DNA of 64,000 nucleotides from Corynebacterium massiliense DSM 45435. GTDB lineage: Bacteria > Actinomycetota > Actinomycetes > Mycobacteriales > Mycobacteriaceae. Both the position numbers and the translations under genes were made by a program. Under the pieces are notes generated by a model. It made no database searches and was not told the origin of the DNA. It saw only the letters and a list, made by a program, of their open reading frames with translations. The DNA is taken from assembly GCF_028609805.1 (NCBI RefSeq), contig NZ_CP063189.1:1116001-1180000 (forward strand). The letters are read 5' to 3'. Positions 16,243 through 25,447 of the stretch are shown here, piece after piece (within the stretch, counting starts at the first letter, position 1; the number at the start of each line of letters is the position of its first letter).

Positions 16243-17247
16243 CTATAGCACGTCGTCGAAGGGATTGGCCCCTGCATTGTCGTGGCGGACCGGTGCCGGT
16301 TTGGCCACCGGCTGGGAGGTGACCGGCTGGGGTGCATCCATCCCGCCGGGGGCGGTATCTAACGCGGAGGCCTCCTCATCGTCGAGGCCGAGCCATTCGG
16401 GGCGCTCGCGCCCGCGGCGCTTGTCGTGGATACGACAGAACTGGAACGACAGCTCGACCAGGATGATGAGCGCCAGGGACAAGATGATCATCGTGAACGG
16501 ATCCTGGCCGGGTGTGGCCACCGCCGCGAAGATGGTGATGGCCACGATGATGATGCGGCGCTTGTCTTTGATCGCGTCGTAGCGCAACAGGCCCAAGAGG
16601 TTGAGCGTGACCACGACCAGCGGCACCTCGAAGCTCACACCGAAAATGACGAGGAACCCCAGCAGGAAGCTGAAGTACTCCTTACCGGTCAGACCGGCCG
16701 CCTGATACTGATCGCCCACCGAGACGAGGAACTCGAGGCCGATGGAGACCACCGCGTAGGCCAACACCGCGCCGAGGACAAAAAGCAGCACCGCCACCGA
16801 GACGAAGCTAAAGGTGAACTTGCGCTCCTTGCGCAAAAGGCCCGGGGTGATAAACGCCCACACCTGGTAAAGCCAGAACGGCGAGGACAACACCAGCCCC
16901 GCAAGCCCCGCGATCTTGAGGCGCAGCAGGAGCATCTCGAACGGGCTCGTGGCCAACAGGCGGCACTCGCCGTCGCCGGTGAAGTCAGCGCGCAGGTTAT
17001 CCGGCAGCGAGCAGTACGGCCCGCGCAGCATCTCGCCCAGCGGCGGGATGCCCGGCGGCGCGGTCTGGTACCAGATAAAACCGACGATGGTGCCGCACAG
17101 TACTGCCACCACCGCGAGGATCAGCCGGTAGCGCAGTTCCTTGAGATGCTCGACCAGGGTCATCTCCCCGGTCGGGTTCTTCTTTTTGCGCGCCGGAAGT
17201 TTCAGCCCTCGCTTTTTCTTCTGGCCGGCCTGCGGGTGTGTGGTCAT
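16243..17247 (-). CDS. tatC: Twin-arginine translocase subunit TatC
   Basis: Polytopic receptor of the Tat pathway, which exports folded proteins. After a basic Lys-rich N-terminus comes the conserved cytoplasmic entry GEMTLVEHLKELRYRL that binds the RR signal, followed by six membrane segments up to about residue 265. The remaining ~70 residues are a hydrophilic C-terminal extension (ASALDTAPGGMDAPQPVTSQPVAKP) common in actinobacteria. 334 residues. No strong ribosome site precedes the ATG, and the gene lies 53 nt after tatA, so expression is probably from the upstream paf/tat transcript. Confidence 0.96.
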   Translation of the reverse strand: MTTHPQAGQKKKRGLKLPARKKKNPTGEMTLVEHLKELRYRLILAVVAVLCGTIVGFIWYQTAPPGIPPLGEMLRGPYCSLPDNLRADFTGDGECRLLATSPFEMLLLRLKIAGLAGLVLSSPFWLYQVWAFITPGLLRKERKFTFSFVSVAVLLFVLGAVLAYAVVSIGLEFLVSVGDQYQAAGLTGKEYFSFLLGFLVIFGVSFEVPLVVVTLNLLGLLRYDAIKDKRRIIIVAITIFAAVATPGQDPFTMIILSLALIILVELSFQFCRIHDKRRGRERPEWLGLDDEEASALDTAPGGMDAPQPVTSQPVAKPAPVRHDNAGANPFDDVL

Positions 17248-17300
17248 GCGTCGCTGAAAAGTTGTTGAGGTGGGTACGTGAAAGAGGTTTACTGCGCGTT

Positions 17301-17576
17301 CTACTGACCGCGGGCCTGGGTGTGGGCCTCCGGGTCGTTCAGCGGGCTCGCGGCGTTATCCGCTGCCTGGTTGCTGGACGGCAGAGCTTGCTGGGACGGG
17401 GTGGCCGTCTGCGTCTGCTTCGACTGCGCGCTCTCGTTGTTCATCTCGTTGACCTCGGACTTGAAGATGCGCATCGAGCGCCCGACGGAACGCGCGAGTT
17501 CCGGCAGCTTGGTCGCTCCGAAGAGCAGGAGGATGACCACGATGATGAGGATGATTTCGGGTGCGCCGACGGACAT
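17301..17576 (-). CDS. tatA: Twin-arginine translocase subunit TatA
   Basis: 91 residues: short periplasmic N-terminus (MSVGAPEI), one membrane helix (ILIIVVILLLFGATKLPEL), an amphipathic helix (ARSVGRSMRIFKSEVNEM) with the conserved FGxxKLPEL hinge, then a Gln/Ser/Ala-rich tail. It forms the pore with TatC. The ATG follows AGGAAGAAGAGAGG. A 97-nt gap separates it from pafC. A tatB is not in the window. Confidence 0.95.
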   Translation of the reverse strand: MSVGAPEIILIIVVILLLFGATKLPELARSVGRSMRIFKSEVNEMNNESAQSKQTQTATPSQQALPSSNQAADNAASPLNDPEAHTQARGQ

Positions 17577-17673
17577 GAGCCTCTCTTCTTCCTACACCTT
17601 GCCGCCCGGATGAGACGCCTTCAGCGCTGCATCGGGGCAGTGACGATGATTGTTAATTGGTGAAAATTGCTGA

Positions 17674-18660
17674 TTAGTGAGTATAACGGTTCAACCCTGC
17701 CGCCGCTTTGTTCGCAACGGCCTGCCGCAATTCGGCGGGAGCTTCCACTCGCACGCGGTCTGCGTGCCCCAGAATAAAGCGCACGGCCCACTCCTCCGAC
17801 TGCACCGGCACGGTGGCGGGAATCCAACCTTCGGAACCTCGATTATCGGCCCCAGCCTCGGCGTCTGCGGACAGCTCGAGGTCCGCCACCTCTGCCAGCC
17901 AGGTGGCCTGGCTATCGACGGAAACCTCCGCCCGCTCAGCCTGGCGGAAATTAAAGGGATCGGTCGGATCAAAGCTTAACTGGCCCAGGTGCGGCGCCGA
18001 TTTCTCCTCGACAAGCTCGACGTGGCGCATGCGGTCTATCCGGAAGGTGCGGTGCGCGTTAGACGCCGGCTCCCAGGCGATGAGGTACGCCACGTCCTCG
18101 ACGAGGAAGAGGCGAGCCGGATCGACTTCACGGCGGGTCCACTCCTCTGCCCGCGCCGACCAGTAGTCGAAGCGGGCGCGCTGCCGGGCATCGACGGCGC
18201 GGGTGAGCGCCATCTGCGCCTGCGAGTCCTCGGCGGCTGGGTCGACATCAGCCAGCGAGTCGTAAATCCCCCGCGTCTTCGAGTCCATGATGCCGCGCAG
18301 CTTGGCGGCGGCGGACTGCACCGCGTGGGAATCGGCAAGCCCGGGGCTCGATTCGAGAGCTTCCAAGGTCAAAAGCAGCGCGCCCGCCTCCGTGGCAGTC
18401 AACCGCAACGGCTTGTTCAACCCCTGATCCTCGGTGATGGTCACGCCGTCGCGGTAGCTGAAGGTTAGATCAATGAGATCCTCGGTCCCGCGCCCTACGC
18501 CGCTGCAAAACAAGCTGGTGAGTGCCTCGTGGACCTCCTCGACACCCATACCTAAATCCGTGGCCGCTTCCATGAGACTCGCGCCCGGGTGCGACTGGAA
18601 GTAAGGGATGAGGTTGAGCGCCCCTACCAGCATGCGGTGCTTGTCTGTGCTGTCGGCCAT
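17674..18660 (-). CDS. pafC: WYL-domain transcriptional activator PafC
   Basis: 328 residues. Partner of PafB in the LexA-independent DNA-damage response of actinobacteria. An N-terminal HTH region (LIPYFQSHPGASLMEAATDLGMGVEEVHEAL) is followed by a central WYL-type domain (VDARQRARFDYWSARAEEWTRREVDPARLFLVEDVAYLIAWEP) and a C-terminal WCX domain. The strict W-Y-L triad is altered, as is common in PafC. Only 2 nt separate it from the pafB stop; GGGGAG precedes the ATG. The two proteins are expected to act as a heterodimer sensing single-stranded DNA (family knowledge). Confidence 0.9.
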   Translation of the reverse strand: MADSTDKHRMLVGALNLIPYFQSHPGASLMEAATDLGMGVEEVHEALTSLFCSGVGRGTEDLIDLTFSYRDGVTITEDQGLNKPLRLTATEAGALLLTLEALESSPGLADSHAVQSAAAKLRGIMDSKTRGIYDSLADVDPAAEDSQAQMALTRAVDARQRARFDYWSARAEEWTRREVDPARLFLVEDVAYLIAWEPASNAHRTFRIDRMRHVELVEEKSAPHLGQLSFDPTDPFNFRQAERAEVSVDSQATWLAEVADLELSADAEAGADNRGSEGWIPATVPVQSEEWAVRFILGHADRVRVEAPAELRQAVANKAAAGLNRYTH

Positions 18661-18662
18661 GA

Positions 18663-19631
18663 CTATCGCTCCCCTTCTTTGAGCGCCTGGCGCAGTAGAT
18701 CGATGATGCGCTCTCGCGCCTCTGGCGGCTCGATAATTTCCACCTCGTCGGCGTAACCGACAGCCGTGCGCACCAGCCAGTCCAGCGGGACTCCGCGCAG
18801 TTCCACCAGCCCGTCGGCGAGGCGGTGGCCCTGGGCCAACAGCTCAAAGGCAGCAGCATCCTCCGGCGCGCGCACGAGCGCATCGACCAAACCCTCGCGG
18901 GACAGCGCCTTTTCCACCAGCTGCTGGAGCGGTGCTGTCGGCTCGGTGTGCTCGGCACGGCTGCGGGTGGCTTTTACGCTGCCGATGCGCGTCGCCCGGA
19001 ATGCGCGCGGCGCCGCGCGGTCGACGTCCCACCCCACGAGGTACAGGCGCGTGCGATGGGTGACCAGGCCCCACGGATCCATCGTGCGCATGGCCGGCTC
19101 GGCCCCGGGGGCGCGAACATACTCAAACCGCATGCGCAGGCCGGTGCGGATGATGGTGAGAACCGCGCGGACCATTTCGGGGTCGATACGCTGGGCATCG
19201 ACAACCGCGGTCACCGTCGAGCGGGCCGCCAGATCCCGGGAAGCCCCGGACGCGGCCAGCTTGGTCCACCCCGCCCGCGACAGATCGCTCATGCCGCCGC
19301 CCTGGCCGATGCCCGCGGCGAGCCCTAGAACCAGCGCCTCCTCCGGCGTGAAGTCGACGGCCGGCAATTCGTATGCGTCCTCCAACAGCCGGTACTCGGC
19401 GCCGAAACCTGCCGCCGACGTGGTGACGATGGGCACCCCGGCACGCTGGAGCGAGCGCACGTCGCGGCTCAACGCCTTGGCAAAGGCCTCGTCCGTCTTG
19501 TCCTGGTAGCCGTCGACGTTGCGGCGGATCCACTCGGCGCTGCGCGTGCCCCGGCCACTGTTCGCCGCTCCCTGGAGGGCGAAAGAGAGGTTGACCAGGC
19601 GCTCGACTGCCTGCTTTTGGGAGGGTGCCAT
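18663..19631 (-). CDS. pafB: WYL-domain transcriptional activator PafB
   Basis: 322 residues. N-terminal winged helix (AVERLVNLSFALQGAANSGRGTR, then IRRNVDGYQDKTDEAFAKALSRDVRSLQRAGVPI), a WYL domain (RMRFEYVRAPGAEPAMRTMDPWGLVTHRTRLYLVGWDV) and a C-terminal WCX domain. It activates many damage-response genes together with PafC. The ATG has AGAGAGG about 9 nt upstream. 72 nt downstream of pafA and in the same direction, matching the mycobacterial order pafA-pafB-pafC-tatA-tatC-helY. Confidence 0.92.
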   Translation of the reverse strand: MAPSQKQAVERLVNLSFALQGAANSGRGTRSAEWIRRNVDGYQDKTDEAFAKALSRDVRSLQRAGVPIVTTSAAGFGAEYRLLEDAYELPAVDFTPEEALVLGLAAGIGQGGGMSDLSRAGWTKLAASGASRDLAARSTVTAVVDAQRIDPEMVRAVLTIIRTGLRMRFEYVRAPGAEPAMRTMDPWGLVTHRTRLYLVGWDVDRAAPRAFRATRIGSVKATRSRAEHTEPTAPLQQLVEKALSREGLVDALVRAPEDAAAFELLAQGHRLADGLVELRGVPLDWLVRTAVGYADEVEIIEPPEARERIIDLLRQALKEGER

Positions 19632-19703
19632 CCAGTTCGTCCTCTCTAGCGTGGGAGCGTCGCCTGCCGGGGCCGTCGTCCGCGAGGCGCGCGGCCAGGC
19701 TTT

Positions 19704-21170
19704 TTAAGCGTTAACGCGCATGTAGTCTAGCAGCGCGTCGAGGCGCGGATCGCGGCATGCAAACGGGTCCGCGAACTCTTCGGTGTACGGCTCTGGCCGG
19801 TTGATCTTCATCCGCACCCAGTCCACGGAGGTCTCCGCGTTCAGCTCCCGCGCGGTGCGGAGGAACTTGCCGCGCAAGTTTGCGCGGGTGGTCGCCGGTG
19901 CGTGGTGCATGGCCTTGGCGATGTCCGCGTCGGTCACCCACCGCGCAACCCGTCCGCGCTCTACAAGCGCGTTGTACAGCCCCCGGCCGGGGCGGACGTC
20001 GTGGTAGGTGAAGTCCACCTGCGCGAGCTTCGGGTGCGACCAGTCGCAGCTGAGGCGATCCCGGAACTGCTCTAACAGCTGCAGCTTTATTACCCAGTCG
20101 ATTTCGGTGCCCACGCGGGCCAGATCCCGCGCATCGATCGCATCCAGGGTCCGCTCCCACAGATCCACCACTCGGGCCAGCTCCGCGATCGGCGTACCGC
20201 AGTCGTCGCGCTGCCCCAGCCAGTCCCGGGCGCGCTCGCACAGCCGGCGCTGGATGTCTAGCGCGGCGACGCTGCCGCCGTCAGCGAGTTCCACCCGCGC
20301 GCGGCCGGTGAGGTCCCGGGAGACCTCCTGGATTACCGCGATCGGGTCGGCGAGATCGAATTCCGGCAAATCCACCCCGGCTTCGAGCATTTCTATGACC
20401 AGCTGCATCGAGCCGACCTTGAGCGCCGAGGTCGGCTCCGCCATATTCGAATCGCCCACGATGACGTGCATACGGCGGAACCGCGTGGAGTCCCCGTGCG
20501 GCTCGTCGCGGGTGTTGATCATCGGCCGGGACCGCGTCGTAGCGGACGAGATCCCGTCCCACACCTTGTCCGCGCGCTGCGAGAGTACAAACTGCGCCGG
20601 CTCCGAACCGCGAGGAGCGCGAATCAACCCCGCGCCGGCAATGAGCTGGCGGGTAATCAAAAACGGCAGGAGCGCCCGCCCCATGTCTTTGAGCACCACC
20701 TGCCGGCTCACCAGGTAGTTCTCGTGGCAGCCGTAGGAGTTGCCGGCGGAATCGACGTTGTTTTTAAACAGGTAGATAGATTCCGCGCAGCCCATATCGC
20801 GCAGCCGCTTTTCCGCGATGCGCGCCAGATCGTCCACCATCCGATCACCGGCACGCTCATAGGCGATGAGCTGGGACAGGCTGTCGCACTCCGCCGTGGC
20901 CACCTCCGGGTGGTTACCCACGTCGAGGTACAGCCGTGAGGCGTTGTCCGTGAAGACGTTGGTGGAGCCGTATTCTTCCACGACGGGGCGGAACATGCAG
21001 CGCGCCACCTCGTCGGGGCTGCTGCACTGCCGGCACAGGCGGCTGTCCACGTTGCAACGGATCTTATTGCCGCGCGTGGCGATGAGCCCGTACTCGGTCT
21101 CAATCCCCATGATCCGGCGGGTATGTACCGGGGTGTTGTCCGCGTTCGCCCCTGGGGCGTACGAGATCAT
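19704..21170 (-). CDS. pafA: Pup--protein ligase PafA
   Basis: Joins the C-terminal glutamate of Pup to lysines of target proteins using ATP; glutamine-synthetase-like fold. MGIETEYGL at about residues 21-29 carries the metal-binding glutamates. NNVDSAGNSYGCHENYL and INTRDEPHGDSTRFRRMHVIVGDSNM are hallmark active-site stretches. 488 residues, standard length. The ATG overlaps the pup stop (ATGA), so the two are coupled. In proteasome-bearing relatives prcB/prcA lie between pup and pafA; here no base is left for them. Confidence 0.97.
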   Translation of the reverse strand: MISYAPGANADNTPVHTRRIMGIETEYGLIATRGNKIRCNVDSRLCRQCSSPDEVARCMFRPVVEEYGSTNVFTDNASRLYLDVGNHPEVATAECDSLSQLIAYERAGDRMVDDLARIAEKRLRDMGCAESIYLFKNNVDSAGNSYGCHENYLVSRQVVLKDMGRALLPFLITRQLIAGAGLIRAPRGSEPAQFVLSQRADKVWDGISSATTRSRPMINTRDEPHGDSTRFRRMHVIVGDSNMAEPTSALKVGSMQLVIEMLEAGVDLPEFDLADPIAVIQEVSRDLTGRARVELADGGSVAALDIQRRLCERARDWLGQRDDCGTPIAELARVVDLWERTLDAIDARDLARVGTEIDWVIKLQLLEQFRDRLSCDWSHPKLAQVDFTYHDVRPGRGLYNALVERGRVARWVTDADIAKAMHHAPATTRANLRGKFLRTARELNAETSVDWVRMKINRPEPYTEEFADPFACRDPRLDALLDYMRVNA

Positions 21171-21355
21171 TGGCCGCCCTTCTGCACGTAGGAGCGCACA
21201 AACTCTTCGGCGTTGCTTTCCAGCAGGCCGTCAATCTCGTCGAGGAGGTCGTCGGTGCCTGCCTTGTCGATGTTCACCTGACCCGCCGCGGCGTTATCCC
21301 CCTCGTTCTCAGGGTTGTTTCCCCCACCGGGGGCATGGATCTGCTGGTTAGCCAT
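21167..21355 (-). CDS. pup: Prokaryotic ubiquitin-like protein Pup
   Basis: 62 residues, intrinsically disordered, with the helical recognition segment DLLDEIDGLLESNAEEFVRSYVQKGGQ split by family-typical acidic residues. The end is Gly-Gly-Gln, so Dop must deamidate Gln to Glu before PafA can use it. The Asn/Gly/Pro-rich N-terminus is the part ARC threads during unfolding. The ATG is preceded by GGAAAGG at 11 nt. It lies 34 nt after dop and overlaps pafA by 4 nt. Confidence 0.98.
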   Translation of the reverse strand: MANQQIHAPGGGNNPENEGDNAAAGQVNIDKAGTDDLLDEIDGLLESNAEEFVRSYVQKGGQ

Positions 21356-21389
21356 GACCTAAACCACCTTTCCTCGAAGTTAGTCTGCC

Positions 21390-22922
21390 CTAACGATATT
21401 CGGCCGTGATTCCGGCGCGCGCAAGGGCCTCCAAAAGTTCGGGAACATCGCCCGCCTCGTCCACCGCCTGGCCGACGTGGGTGGCGGTCGCGCTGCCCAC
21501 CTCTTTGAGCCGCAGCACCGCTTGCTTGTCTAGGCCGTTAATGTGCGCGTGTAACACGATGGTGTCCCAGCTGGCGGCGGCCACCGCGTCGCAGAATTTC
21601 TCCAGCACGCGGCCGCGCAGGTACGCGCGGGAAGAATCTGGCGGCGTGTCCGCCGCAGCGGCAAGCTCGTCTCCGGAAACTAGCTCGCGCATCTGGCCTT
21701 TGCGCAGCAGCGCGTAGTAGAGGGACTTGTCCGGATCGACGTCGGCGTACTGCAGGTCGATAGCCGCGAGTTTCGGGTTATCTGCCGCGATACCGCGGTC
21801 CATGTAGGCGCGCACCAGGCGGTATTTGGCCACCCAGTCCAAAAGGTGCGCGGCCGAGAGGGGATCCTCGGCAAGCAGCGCGACCGCCTCGTCCCACGCG
21901 GCGAGGACCTTCCGGTCCACCTCGGTGGTGGCGGTCACGCGCTGGCGGTACTCGGCGAGCACTTCGAGAGCGGACAGCTCACGGCCGTCAGCAAGCTGCA
22001 GCCGGTGTTGCAGCGTGACGTCCCTGCTGACGCGCTCGAGCTCTTCCACCGGGGCGGTCAGCTGCAGGTCGCTAAAGTCCACCCCGGATTCAATGGCGTC
22101 TAAGACCAGCGCGGTCATGCCGAATTTGAGCAAGTTCGACGTCTGCGACTGGTTGGCATCGCCAATAATGACGTGCAGGCGCCCGAAGCGGTCCGCGTCC
22201 GCGTGCGGCTCGTCGCGGGTGTTGATGATGCCGCGGTTCAGCGTGGTCTCCAGCGAGATCTCCTGCTCGAAGTAGTCGGCCCGTTGCGATATCTGGAAAC
22301 CCGCCTCTTCCCCGCTCGGGCCGATGCCCACGCGGCCAGCGCCGACAACGACCTGGCGGGTGACGAAGAACGGGATGAGCGCCGCCGCCATGGCGTCGAA
22401 GTCCGTCTCGCGCGAGTACAGGTAGTTCTCGTGGGAGCCGTAGGACGCGCCCTTGCCGTCCACGTTGTTTTTATAGAAGCGCACCGGCGGGCACGGTTCA
22501 TGCCCGTCGAGGACCGACGCACCCTGCTGCTCCAGCTGGGCCAGCGCCTGCGCCGCCCGCTGGACCACGACATTGCCGGCCGCGTCGTGGACCATCGCGT
22601 CCCAGGCGTTGTCGCACTCCGGCGCGGAGTACTCCGGATGCGCGTGATCGACGTAGTAGCGCGCGCCGTTGGGCAGGATCACGTTGGCCACACCGATGGC
22701 GTTCGGGTCGACCACCGGCACCGTGGAATAGCGCTTGAGGTCGAAACCACGCGAATCGCGCAGCGGGTGCTCCGCGGCGAAATCCCACCGGGATCGCGCC
22801 TTCGTGTGCAGCGCGGCGTAGGCCACGACCGCGTGCGTCGACGAGACGATCGGTGACAGCTCAGGCGCACTCGGCGTGGTGATTCCGTACTCGGTTTCGG
22901 CTCCGATAAAGCGGGAGGACAT
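21390..22922 (-). CDS. dop: Pup deamidase/depupylase Dop
   Basis: PafA homologue that converts the C-terminal Gln of Pup to Glu and removes Pup from substrates. MSSRFIGAETEYGI at the start carries the metal-binding Glu residues; NNVDGKGASYGSHENYL and INTRDEPHADADRFGRLHVIIGDANQ are the family blocks. The extra segment after the first strand (TPSAPELSPIVSSTHAVVAYAAL) corresponds to the Dop loop missing in PafA. 510 residues from ATG 22922, which has AAGG at 10 nt; a GTG 9 nt upstream has no usable site. Follows arc by 50 nt. Confidence 0.96.
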   Translation of the reverse strand: MSSRFIGAETEYGITTPSAPELSPIVSSTHAVVAYAALHTKARSRWDFAAEHPLRDSRGFDLKRYSTVPVVDPNAIGVANVILPNGARYYVDHAHPEYSAPECDNAWDAMVHDAAGNVVVQRAAQALAQLEQQGASVLDGHEPCPPVRFYKNNVDGKGASYGSHENYLYSRETDFDAMAAALIPFFVTRQVVVGAGRVGIGPSGEEAGFQISQRADYFEQEISLETTLNRGIINTRDEPHADADRFGRLHVIIGDANQSQTSNLLKFGMTALVLDAIESGVDFSDLQLTAPVEELERVSRDVTLQHRLQLADGRELSALEVLAEYRQRVTATTEVDRKVLAAWDEAVALLAEDPLSAAHLLDWVAKYRLVRAYMDRGIAADNPKLAAIDLQYADVDPDKSLYYALLRKGQMRELVSGDELAAAADTPPDSSRAYLRGRVLEKFCDAVAAASWDTIVLHAHINGLDKQAVLRLKEVGSATATHVGQAVDEAGDVPELLEALARAGITAEYR

Positions 22923-22972
22923 AACCGACACCTTATCGATTGCCCCTTAGAGCCGTCAGGTTCTTCTTTCTT

Positions 22973-24532
22973 CTACCGGTTGATGACCTCTACCGCTGTC
23001 ACTGCAGAGCTGGTTCCGCCCCCAGCGCTGGCGCCGACGATCTTTGACCAGTCCTCCGGGTTGGCGGACGTGGGCACGTGCTCGCTTTCGTCCTGCTCGG
23101 CGGCGATGGCCTCGGTGAGGTGCGCGCGGGTGATGCCGCGGTTGGCGCCGCCGGACTGCAGCTCGTCCTTGATGGCCAGCTTCTTCGCGCGGGCAACGAC
23201 GTTGGCGAGCATCGCTCCGGAAACGAAGTCGCGGTAATGGAGGGTGCGGGTGGAGCCATCGGCAAGCGTGAGGCGCACGAACGGGCGGTCGGCGTAGAGG
23301 TCGTCCACGGCGGCATCGATAAGCGCGGTGCGGTCCTCGGCCGTGGGGATGGACTCGGTGAGATGGTGGGCCAAGATGTCGCGGGCGCCGTCCTTGGTCG
23401 GGCGGTTGATGCGGATCTTCACGTCCAACCGGCCCGGGCGCATGATCGCCGGATCGATGAGCTCCTCGCGGTTGGTGGCGCCGATGACGATGACGTTGCG
23501 CAGATCCTCCACCCCGTCGAGCTCCGCGAGGAGCTGCGGGACCACGGTGGTCTCCATGTCGGAGGACACGCCGGAACCGCGGGTGCGGAAGATGGACTCC
23601 ATCTCGTCGAAGAAGACCACCACCGGTCCCCGGCCGCCCTTCTCGGCGAGCTCCCGGGCGCGCTCAAAAATGAGCCGGATGCGGCGCTCGGTCTCGCCGA
23701 CGAATTTGTTGAGTAGCTCTGGGCCCTTGACGTTGAGGAAGTAGCTGTCCGCGCCGCTCCCCTCGTGTTGGGCGAGCGAGTGCGCCACCGCCTTGGCGAT
23801 GAGCGTCTTGCCGCACCCCGGCGGCCCGTACAACAGCACGCCCTTCGGCGGGTGCAGGTCGTAGTCGCGGTACAGGTCGGGGTGGAGGAACGGCAGCTCC
23901 ACCGAGTCGCGGATCTGGCTGATCTGGGACTCGAGCCCGCCGATGTCGTCGAAGGTGACGTCCGGGACTTCCTCCAGGGACAGCTGGGAAAGATCAGTCT
24001 TTTCCACCACCTCCACCGCTACCCCGGCCTTCAAGTCAGTCAGCACGGTGTCGCCTGCGCGAACATCGGCGCTGATCTGCCCGGCAATAGAAATGACGTG
24101 TTCCTCCCCGCTCGGGGTGGTGACGATGACGCGGCTATCATCCAGGCGCTCAGAAACCGTGGTCAGCTGGCCGCCTGGGGCATAGCCGCAGGCCTCTACC
24201 ACGACGTGCCCCTCGCCTAGGCGCACCACCTGACCCACCTCAAGGCTGCCGGGATCCAGCAGGGGCGAGACCTTCACTCTCAGGTGCCTGCCCGCGGTAA
24301 AGATCTCCGCGTCGGCAATGCCGTCGCTGCGCGAGGTGGAATAGCGCAAGAAGACCCCGTAGCTCGACGCGGGCTCAGCAAGCGCGTCCACCTCCGCGGA
24401 CAGGCGCTCCAATTGATCGCGGGATGCCTTGAGCAACTCTGCGAGCTTCTTGTTGCGCTCGGCCAGGTGGGTTTCCGTGGGGGAACCCGTGCGGTGAGAA
24501 TCCGCCGACGCGGGTGGCACTGGTGGAGTCAT
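22973..24532 (-). CDS. arc: AAA+ unfoldase ARC (Mpa homologue)
   Basis: Hexameric ATPase that recognises Pup and unfolds pupylated proteins. N-terminal coiled coil at about residues 22-50 ([21 protein letters not shown]), tandem OB folds about 55-180, then the AAA+ module: Walker A GPPGCGKT 236-243, Walker B VVVFFDE 304-310, and second-region arginines in MRPGRLD. 519 residues. The C-terminus ends in VEVINR and lacks the QYL-type tail by which mycobacterial Mpa docks on the 20S proteasome, in keeping with absent prcBA. TAGTCT lies 6 nt before the ATG and overlaps the trmI stop. Head of arc-dop-pup-pafA. Confidence 0.96.
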   Translation of the reverse strand: MTPPVPPASADSHRTGSPTETHLAERNKKLAELLKASRDQLERLSAEVDALAEPASSYGVFLRYSTSRSDGIADAEIFTAGRHLRVKVSPLLDPGSLEVGQVVRLGEGHVVVEACGYAPGGQLTTVSERLDDSRVIVTTPSGEEHVISIAGQISADVRAGDTVLTDLKAGVAVEVVEKTDLSQLSLEEVPDVTFDDIGGLESQISQIRDSVELPFLHPDLYRDYDLHPPKGVLLYGPPGCGKTLIAKAVAHSLAQHEGSGADSYFLNVKGPELLNKFVGETERRIRLIFERARELAEKGGRGPVVVFFDEMESIFRTRGSGVSSDMETTVVPQLLAELDGVEDLRNVIVIGATNREELIDPAIMRPGRLDVKIRINRPTKDGARDILAHHLTESIPTAEDRTALIDAAVDDLYADRPFVRLTLADGSTRTLHYRDFVSGAMLANVVARAKKLAIKDELQSGGANRGITRAHLTEAIAAEQDESEHVPTSANPEDWSKIVGASAGGGTSSAVTAVEVINR

Positions 24533-24541
24533 GGACTAAGA

Positions 24542-25378
24542 CTAACGCCGCGCTTTGCGCTTGGGAGGCGGTGGGGTGACGCCATCGGCAAGCCGCCGCG
24601 TCATGATGAGGAACGCCGTGTGCGCGTTCATGCGGTGCTCCGGGCGGGTGGCCAGGCCCTCCACCCGCCACTCGCGCACCAGGGACTCCCAGGCGCGCGG
24701 CTCGGTGAAGCACTGCAGCTCGCGGATTCCCTCCATGACCTTCATCAGCTGCGGGACGGTGGCCACGTACGTCATGAACACCCCACCCGGGATGAGCAGG
24801 TCACGCACCTTGGCCAGGTGTTCCCACGGCTCCAGCATGTCGAGGATGACGCGGTCGACCGGGCCGCCCAGATCCTCGACGGTCACGTCGGCCAGATCGC
24901 CCAGCTGCGGGGTCCACCACTCCGGCTGTTCGCCAAAGTACTCGCGCACGTTGTCCACCGCGTACTCCAAGTGATCGTCGCGCACCTCGTAGGAAAATAC
25001 GCGGCCTTCGGGGCCAACGGCGCGCAGCAGCGACATGGACAACGCGCCAGACCCCGCGCCGGCCTCGAGGACGCGGGCGCCCATGAAAAAATCGCCCTCG
25101 ACCAAGATCTGCGCCGCGTCCTTCGGGTAGATCACCGCCGCGCCGCGGGGCATGGACAGCACGTGGTCGACCATGAGGTGGCGGAAGATGAGGAAGTCCG
25201 AGCCCAGCGTGGAGGTCACTACCGAGCCTTCGTCGCGGCCGGCGATGTCGTCGTGCTCAATGATGCCCTTGTGGCTGTGGAACTTCCCGCCTTCCTGCAG
25301 GACAACGGTGTAGTGGCGGCGCTTGGTGTCCGTGAGTTGGACGCGGTCGCCGTATTGGAATGGGCCGGAATAGGCCAT
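24542..25378 (-). CDS. trmI: tRNA (adenine-58-N1)-methyltransferase TrmI
   Basis: Makes m1A58 in the T-loop of tRNAs using SAM. N-terminal small domain (GPFQYGDRVQLTDTKRRHYTVVL), then the Rossmann methyltransferase with motif I VLEAGAGSGALSMSL near residues 103-117 and DMLEPWEH as the catalytic-site motif. 278 residues with a basic C-terminal PPPPKRKARR tail. AAGGGAG precedes the ATG by about 11 nt. 69 nt after the M18 peptidase gene and 9 nt before arc, as in many actinobacteria. Confidence 0.95.
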   Translation of the reverse strand: MAYSGPFQYGDRVQLTDTKRRHYTVVLQEGGKFHSHKGIIEHDDIAGRDEGSVVTSTLGSDFLIFRHLMVDHVLSMPRGAAVIYPKDAAQILVEGDFFMGARVLEAGAGSGALSMSLLRAVGPEGRVFSYEVRDDHLEYAVDNVREYFGEQPEWWTPQLGDLADVTVEDLGGPVDRVILDMLEPWEHLAKVRDLLIPGGVFMTYVATVPQLMKVMEGIRELQCFTEPRAWESLVREWRVEGLATRPEHRMNAHTAFLIMTRRLADGVTPPPPKRKARR

Positions 25379-25447
25379 GGGTACTGTGTGCTCCCTTCCC
25401 CGGTTGTGAGTGTGTGTGAGCCGCTGTGGTGTCGGTGCGCGGCGTAA

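Noticed and set aside
21340..21400. Proteasome genes prcB/prcA near pup
   Set aside because: pup overlaps pafA and lies 34 nt from dop; no coding space remains, and no homologue is seen elsewhere in the window.
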